DNA of 10,000 nucleotides from assembly GCA_020216845.1 (NCBI GenBank), contig JAIWNK010000018.1:1-10000 (forward strand). Reading direction: 5' to 3'. A program made the position numbers and the translations under genes. The notes beneath the pieces are model-generated. The model saw only the letters and a list, made by a program, of their open reading frames with translations, searched no databases and had not been told where the DNA came from. Positions within the stretch are counted from its first letter, which is position 1. Each line of letters opens with the position of its first letter. Positions 6,321-10,000 of the stretch are shown here, one piece after another. The DNA comes from Anaerolinea sp. Lineage in GTDB: Bacteria; Chloroflexota; Anaerolineae; Anaerolineales; Anaerolineaceae.

Positions 6321-7537
6321 CTCACCAATCGCAAAAAGTGACGTTTACCAACCTGCAACACGCCGCCACGCGTCAGAACAAAAGTCGCATCTTCCAACAC
6401 CTCACCATCCAACCGCACACCGCGTTGTGCAATCAGCCGCCGTCCCTCGCTCTTACTCGCAACCAAACCAGCGGTTATCAGCAAATCCAACACGGTTTGG
6501 CCAGGTTGAAGCCGAAACTCGGGCATCTCCTCAGGCACCTGACGCTGCTGGAACAGGCGCACAAACGCCTCCTGTGCCTGATCTGCATCTTCCTCGCCAT
6601 AAAAACTAGCCACAATTTCATGTGCCAGTCGCATCTTGGCATCGCGTGGGTGCATTTCACCCGACTTAAGGCCCGCCTCAAACGCCGCCACCAGATCCGG
6701 TGTCCAGCGCGTCACAAGCCGAGCATACTGCCCCATCGCCATATCCGGAATGCTCATCACCTTGCCATACATATCCACCGCATCTGTGCTAATTGGAATA
6801 TGATTGCCAAGCGATTTGCTCATTTTCACCACGCCATCTGTGCCCGGCAAAATTGAGAGAATCACTGCCACATTCGGTTTACGGCCCAAAAAGCTCATCA
6901 ACTTACGTGAGGCTGTAACGATATTGAAAAATTGATCCGTCCCGCCGACCTGCACATCCACATTCAAATAATATGCATCATACCCTTGCATTAACGAATA
7001 GAACAATTCATGCAGGTAAATAGCCTCAGCTCGTTCCCAACGCAGCTTGAAATTCTCGCGCGTCAAAAATTGTTGCACGGTGAAATTTGATGCCAACTGA
7101 ATCAACTGCGCAAAGCTCAACCCCGCCAGCCACTCAGCGTTATAACGCACTTGCGTCTTTTCACGATCCAAAATTCGAAATGCTTGCTCCGCATAGGTGC
7201 GCGCATTTTCTTCCACCTCTTCTGGCGAGAGCCGCGGTCGCAACACATCTTTGTCAGATGGATCGCCAATCAACGACGTATATGTGCCGACCACAAAAAT
7301 CACCTCGTGCCCCAATTCCTGAAACTGACGCAGCTTGCGCATCGTCACCGTATGCCCCAAATGTAAATCAGGTTTACGCGGATCATAGCCACAATACACG
7401 CGCAACGGACGCCCTTCTTTTTCAGCCTCAATGAGACGTTGACGCAATTCGTCGGTCATCGTCTGCTGAATCGTCGCATCACCATATTCAGTGCCCTGCA
7501 TTAAGTAAGCTACTTGCTCTTCAATGTTCATCTTCAT
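6317..7537 (-). CDS. tyrS: Tyrosyl-tRNA synthetase
   Basis: A 406-residue class I aminoacyl-tRNA synthetase that charges tRNA(Tyr). The Rossmann-fold core shows the HIGH motif as HLGH (59-62) within YDPRKPDLHLGH, and the KMSKS loop intact (238-242, VKMSKSLGN). The tyrosine-binding helix carries the family signature Y-x3-Q-x2-D in YSLMQGYD, followed by VQVGGTDQ. A C-terminal S4 RNA-binding domain covers about 339-400 (TVLDLLITAGLVASKSEGRRLI). Length and the GxDPxxPDLHLGHTV style fit the TyrZ-type subgroup. The start is ATG 7537, 5 bases after GGAGG. An in-frame ATG at 7567 lies upstream of the likely transcription start, and another at 7531 is too far from the SD. It is transcribed alone, divergent from the cyclase gene and convergent with the fusion gene. 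Confidence 0.96.
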   Translation of the reverse strand: MKMNIEEQVAYLMQGTEYGDATIQQTMTDELRQRLIEAEKEGRPLRVYCGYDPRKPDLHLGHTVTMRKLRQFQELGHEVIFVVGTYTSLIGDPSDKDVLRPRLSPEEVEENARTYAEQAFRILDREKTQVRYNAEWLAGLSFAQLIQLASNFTVQQFLTRENFKLRWERAEAIYLHELFYSLMQGYDAYYLNVDVQVGGTDQFFNIVTASRKLMSFLGRKPNVAVILSILPGTDGVVKMSKSLGNHIPISTDAVDMYGKVMSIPDMAMGQYARLVTRWTPDLVAAFEAGLKSGEMHPRDAKMRLAHEIVASFYGEEDADQAQEAFVRLFQQRQVPEEMPEFRLQPGQTVLDLLITAGLVASKSEGRRLIAQRGVRLDGEVLEDATFVLTRGGVLQVGKRHFLRLVS

Positions 7538-7540
7538 GAC

Positions 7541-7547
7541 TTCCTCC
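7541..7547 (-). promoter_or_regulatory. Ribosome binding site of tyrS
   Basis: On the minus strand GGAGGAA lies just before ATG 7537, with 5 bases between GGAGG and the start codon. It is the strongest SD in the window. Confidence 0.75.
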
Positions 7548-7568
7548 AAAGCTAAAACAATTCTCAAA

Positions 7569-7597
7569 ATTATAACATAGCTTGCCTTTTATGCTAA
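7569..7597 (-). promoter_or_regulatory. sigma70-type promoter of tyrS
   Basis: Read on the minus strand: TTAGCA (7597-7592, four of six matches to the -35 consensus), a 17-base spacer, then a perfect TATAAT (7574-7569). This predicts a start near 7562 and a leader of about 25 bases holding the SD. No T-box, riboswitch or attenuator fits in so short a leader. Confidence 0.6.
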
Positions 7598-7600
7598 ACT
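7592..7600 (+). promoter_or_regulatory. Extended -10 promoter for the cyclase gene, probably leaderless
   Basis: TGCTAAACT fits an extended -10 (TGn plus TAAACT, four of six). The hexamer ends 6 bases before ATG 7607, so transcription would start at or next to the initiation codon, and there is no SD. No clear -35 is seen at normal spacing. TATGCT at 7590-7595 is an alternative -10 that would give a leader of only a few bases. This element overlaps the -35 of the opposing tyrS promoter. Confidence 0.45.
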
Positions 7601-7606
7601 AAAGCC

Positions 7607-10000
7607 ATGGATGAACAAGCGTTGAAAAAAGCCATTGCAGCCTTAGAAGCTCAACGCGCCGCTCTGGGCGACGAAGTTGTTAACCTCGCCATACAAACCA
7701 TGCGCGCCCAATACTCAGCAGCCCAAACCGAACAACGTAAACAAGTTACCATTCTCTTTGCCGATTTGTGCGGCTTCACCCAATTTTCAGAGACGCGCGA
7801 CGCGGAAGAAGTAACCGATCAAATTAACAGCTTATGGCAAACGCTTGATCCAATTCTGATTGAACACGGCGGTTGGATTGATAAACACATCGGTGATGCC
7901 GTGATGGCAATCTGGGGCGCCACAATTAGCCGCGAAGATGATGCGCAGCGAGCTGTTGAAGCAGCCCTGGCCATTCGTTCTGCTCTACAATCCTCAAAGC
8001 TAAAAATGCGCATCGGCATTCACAGCGGCTCAGCGCTAATCAGCGAAGTAGGCAGCACCCAAGAGCGAACTGCCATGGGCGATACTGTCAACCTTGCCAG
8101 TCGCTTGCAAAGTGCTGCGCCTGTCAATAGCATTCTGATCTCCCAAGAAACTGCTGACCTGGTGCGCGGTCATTTCAAAATAGAAGCCTATCCCCCCATC
8201 ATCGTCAAAGGCAAAACTCAGCCCATTCAAACCTATCTCGTGCACCAACGCATCCCTCGCACCTTCTTTATGCCTACTCGCGGCCTCAAAACCAACCGCA
8301 ACACCAGTTTCATCGGGCGTGAACAACCCCTGCGCATTCTTCAGCAATGTCTAGAGCAAACCGGCATGCGCAGCATCACCATCATTGGCGATGCCGGCGT
8401 AGGTAAAAGCCGCCTGCTCGCCGAATTTCTGCAAACCCTGCCCTCCCCAAACAACTTCCTCATGCTCAGAGCTCGATCGTGGTCACAAACACAATCTATC
8501 CCCTACTACACACTGCGCGACCTGCTATACAACTACGCTGGCATCCACACCACCGAAGACCCACAGACAGCACGCACCCTCTTAGCCAACACATTCAAAA
8601 ACATCTTACCCCAAGAAGGCGATGAAGCTGCCGCTTTTGTCGGGCAACTCATCGGGTTGGATTTCAGTCAAAGCCCTTGGATCCATCCCATTCTCGAAGA
8701 TCAAAAGCAAATCCGCAATCGAGCCATTGTCTTACTTTACCAAATCCTACAATGCCTGTCTGCCCAAACAAAAATCCTTGTGTTGCTGGAAGATTTGCAC
8801 TGGGCCGACCCACCTTCCATACAAGTTTTGCACGACCTCATGCAACAAGATTTCAATCTGATGCTGATTGCACTCACACGCTCAGACTTTTGGCAACAAA
8901 ACATTCCATGGACCAAGGACTCTCCTCCCCATCGGCATTTATACCTTGCACCTCTGCCCATTGAAAAAGCCCAAGAGCTAGCCCTCGAACTGCTAAAAGG
9001 GCTTGCCAACCCACCCCCTTGGTTGGTCAACCTTCTGGCGGAGCGCGGCGAAGGCAACCCTTATTTCACCGAAGAATTGGTCAATTGGTTGATAGAACAA
9101 AAAATAATCTATGAAACGCCTCAAGGCTGGCAAACTGTTGCCGAAAAGCCACCCAACTTGATATTGCCCCACACCATTCAGGGCGTATTACAAGCTCGCA
9201 TCGAACAGCTCAACGCAACAGAACGCATTTTACTCCAGCAAGCCGCCACTTTTGGAAGAGCTTTTTGGGATGGTGCCTTGCAAACTCTTTCACCGGAGCC
9301 AAACATCCAACCAATCCTGGTCAGCCTAAGCAAACAAGGCTTGATCCATCAGGCTCATTCGAGCCAAATCCCAGGTCAAACCGAATACCATTTTCACCAC
9401 ATTCTCCTGCGCGATGTCGTATACGAATTAACCCTACGCAAATCCCGTCGCATTTACCACAAACAAGCCGCCGAATGGCTCATCCAAGTCAACGGCGCCC
9501 GCAGCGACGAGTGGTCACCCATCATTGCTGATCATTACCAAAACGCCGAACTGCCTGAACAAGCCGCCCATTGGTACTTGCGCGCAGCTGAACGCTCCGT
9601 TCGTTCCACTGGCTACCAACAAGCCGCGACCTATTATCAGGCCGTCCAGCTTGCCGCAGACCTTCTGCCAACCGAATTGCGAATCCAATTTCACAAAAGT
9701 TACGCATTCGTTTTGCATCGCTTAAGTCTATATGAAGAAGCCATTCAACAGTGCCATCTCTGGAACAACATGGCTCAACAAACAACCAATTTGCCCGAAC
9801 AAATTCGCGCCCAATGCTCCCTCGCCGAGCTTTATGCCCGTAATGGCAACATTCCCCAAAGTGAACAAATCTTGTCCGAGCTACAACACCTGCTTTCCAG
9901 TCCTGCCATCCAACCCGCCGAAAAGCTACGATTTTACGAAGCCCTATCCTGGGTATCTTATTACAATGGCGACGCCCAACAAATTCTATCCGCGTGTCAA
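7607..10000 (+). CDS. Class III adenylate/guanylate cyclase-AAA ATPase-TPR protein, 3'-truncated
   Basis: The frame is open from ATG 7607 through the window end (798 residues, no stop). Residues about 44-213 form a class III nucleotide cyclase domain with a complete active site: metal aspartates D53 (FADLCGF) and D97 (IGDAVMA), purine-selecting K93 and T155, and transition-state N162 and R166 (GDTVNLASR). The Lys/Thr pair points to ATP as substrate and to the class IIIb (bicarbonate-responsive type) group. A large ATPase follows: SFIGRE at 234-239, Walker A GDAGVGKS (261-268), Walker B ILVLLEDLHWAD (about 390-401), then a winged-helix-like segment with FHHILLRDVVYE near 596. From about residue 636, helical TPR-like repeats begin (HWYLRAAERS, YYQAV, LAELYARNGN) and continue past the edge. 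Such proteins are common multi-domain regulators in Chloroflexota and actinobacteria; the input signal is unknown. The first residues (about 1-43) are a helical N-terminus without membrane segments, so it is cytosolic. Confidence 0.9.
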   Translation, partial: MDEQALKKAIAALEAQRAALGDEVVNLAIQTMRAQYSAAQTEQRKQVTILFADLCGFTQFSETRDAEEVTDQINSLWQTLDPILIEHGGWIDKHIGDAVMAIWGATISREDDAQRAVEAALAIRSALQSSKLKMRIGIHSGSALISEVGSTQERTAMGDTVNLASRLQSAAPVNSILISQETADLVRGHFKIEAYPPIIVKGKTQPIQTYLVHQRIPRTFFMPTRGLKTNRNTSFIGREQPLRILQQCLEQTGMRSITIIGDAGVGKSRLLAEFLQTLPSPNNFLMLRARSWSQTQSIPYYTLRDLLYNYAGIHTTEDPQTARTLLANTFKNILPQEGDEAAAFVGQLIGLDFSQSPWIHPILEDQKQIRNRAIVLLYQILQCLSAQTKILVLLEDLHWADPPSIQVLHDLMQQDFNLMLIALTRSDFWQQNIPWTKDSPPHRHLYLAPLPIEKAQELALELLKGLANPPPWLVNLLAERGEGNPYFTEELVNWLIEQKIIYETPQGWQTVAEKPPNLILPHTIQGVLQARIEQLNATERILLQQAATFGRAFWDGALQTLSPEPNIQPILVSLSKQGLIHQAHSSQIPGQTEYHFHHILLRDVVYELTLRKSRRIYHKQAAEWLIQVNGARSDEWSPIIADHYQNAELPEQAAHWYLRAAERSVRSTGYQQAATYYQAVQLAADLLPTELRIQFHKSYAFVLHRLSLYEEAIQQCHLWNNMAQQTTNLPEQIRAQCSLAELYARNGNIPQSEQILSELQHLLSSPAIQPAEKLRFYEALSWVSYYNGDAQQILSACQ

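Noticed and set aside
7087..7434. Plus-strand ORF of 115 codons opposite tyrS
   Set aside because: It is antisense to the conserved TyrRS catalytic core and shows no domain features.
7538..7562. T-box or other riboswitch controlling tyrS
   Set aside because: The predicted leader is about 25 bases, too short for a T-box or attenuator structure.
8737..9057. Minus-strand ORF of 106 codons within the cyclase-ATPase gene
   Set aside because: It is antisense to the Walker B region of a clearly coding frame; it is rich in Arg, Ser and Cys, as shadow frames are, and has no SD or neighbour.

Overview
The window most resembles a chromosomal segment of a Chloroflexota bacterium, probably Anaerolineae-like. 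This rests on gene content and order rather than any marker gene: a pair of FHA proteins beside a RodA/FtsW gene fused to a penicillin-binding-protein-like domain, and a cyclase-ATPase-TPR regulator. Base composition is moderate, coding density is very high, and I see no mobile element, CRISPR array, tRNA or rRNA.

Layout. Positions 1-1538 hold a left-truncated PHP-domain metallohydrolase overlapping by an ATGA junction with a YbaK/EbsC-type aminoacyl-tRNA deacylase. A gap of about 100 bases carries a perfect -10 box that appears to start a second plus-strand unit. That unit (1640-6320) contains an FhaA-like protein (DUF3662-like N-terminus plus FHA), an FhaB-like membrane-anchored FHA protein, an S-methyl-5'-thioadenosine phosphorylase, and an 876-residue RodA/FtsW-PBP fusion. 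Gaps are very short and the last two genes overlap at GTGA. Tyrosyl-tRNA synthetase lies on the minus strand (6317-7537), tail to tail with the fusion gene, so that the two stop codons share one CTAG. A 69-base divergent intergenic region separates it from a class III nucleotide cyclase-ATPase-TPR protein (from 7607) that runs off the right edge.

How the genes work together. Two FHA phosphothreonine readers next to RodA and a PBP partner recall the actinobacterial order fhaA-fhaB-pstP-rodA-pbpA-pknA-pknB. Here rodA and pbpA are one gene, a nucleoside phosphorylase occupies the slot where the phosphatase PstP would be, and no kinase is in view. The unit is therefore probably an envelope-growth module under Ser/Thr phosphorylation control, with a methylthioadenosine salvage enzyme embedded in it.

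The most notable point is that the SEDS half of the fusion keeps its putative catalytic Asp, while the PBP half has lost all three transpeptidase motifs. It looks like a tethered, catalytically dead PBP that may serve only as an activator or scaffold for the glycosyltransferase.
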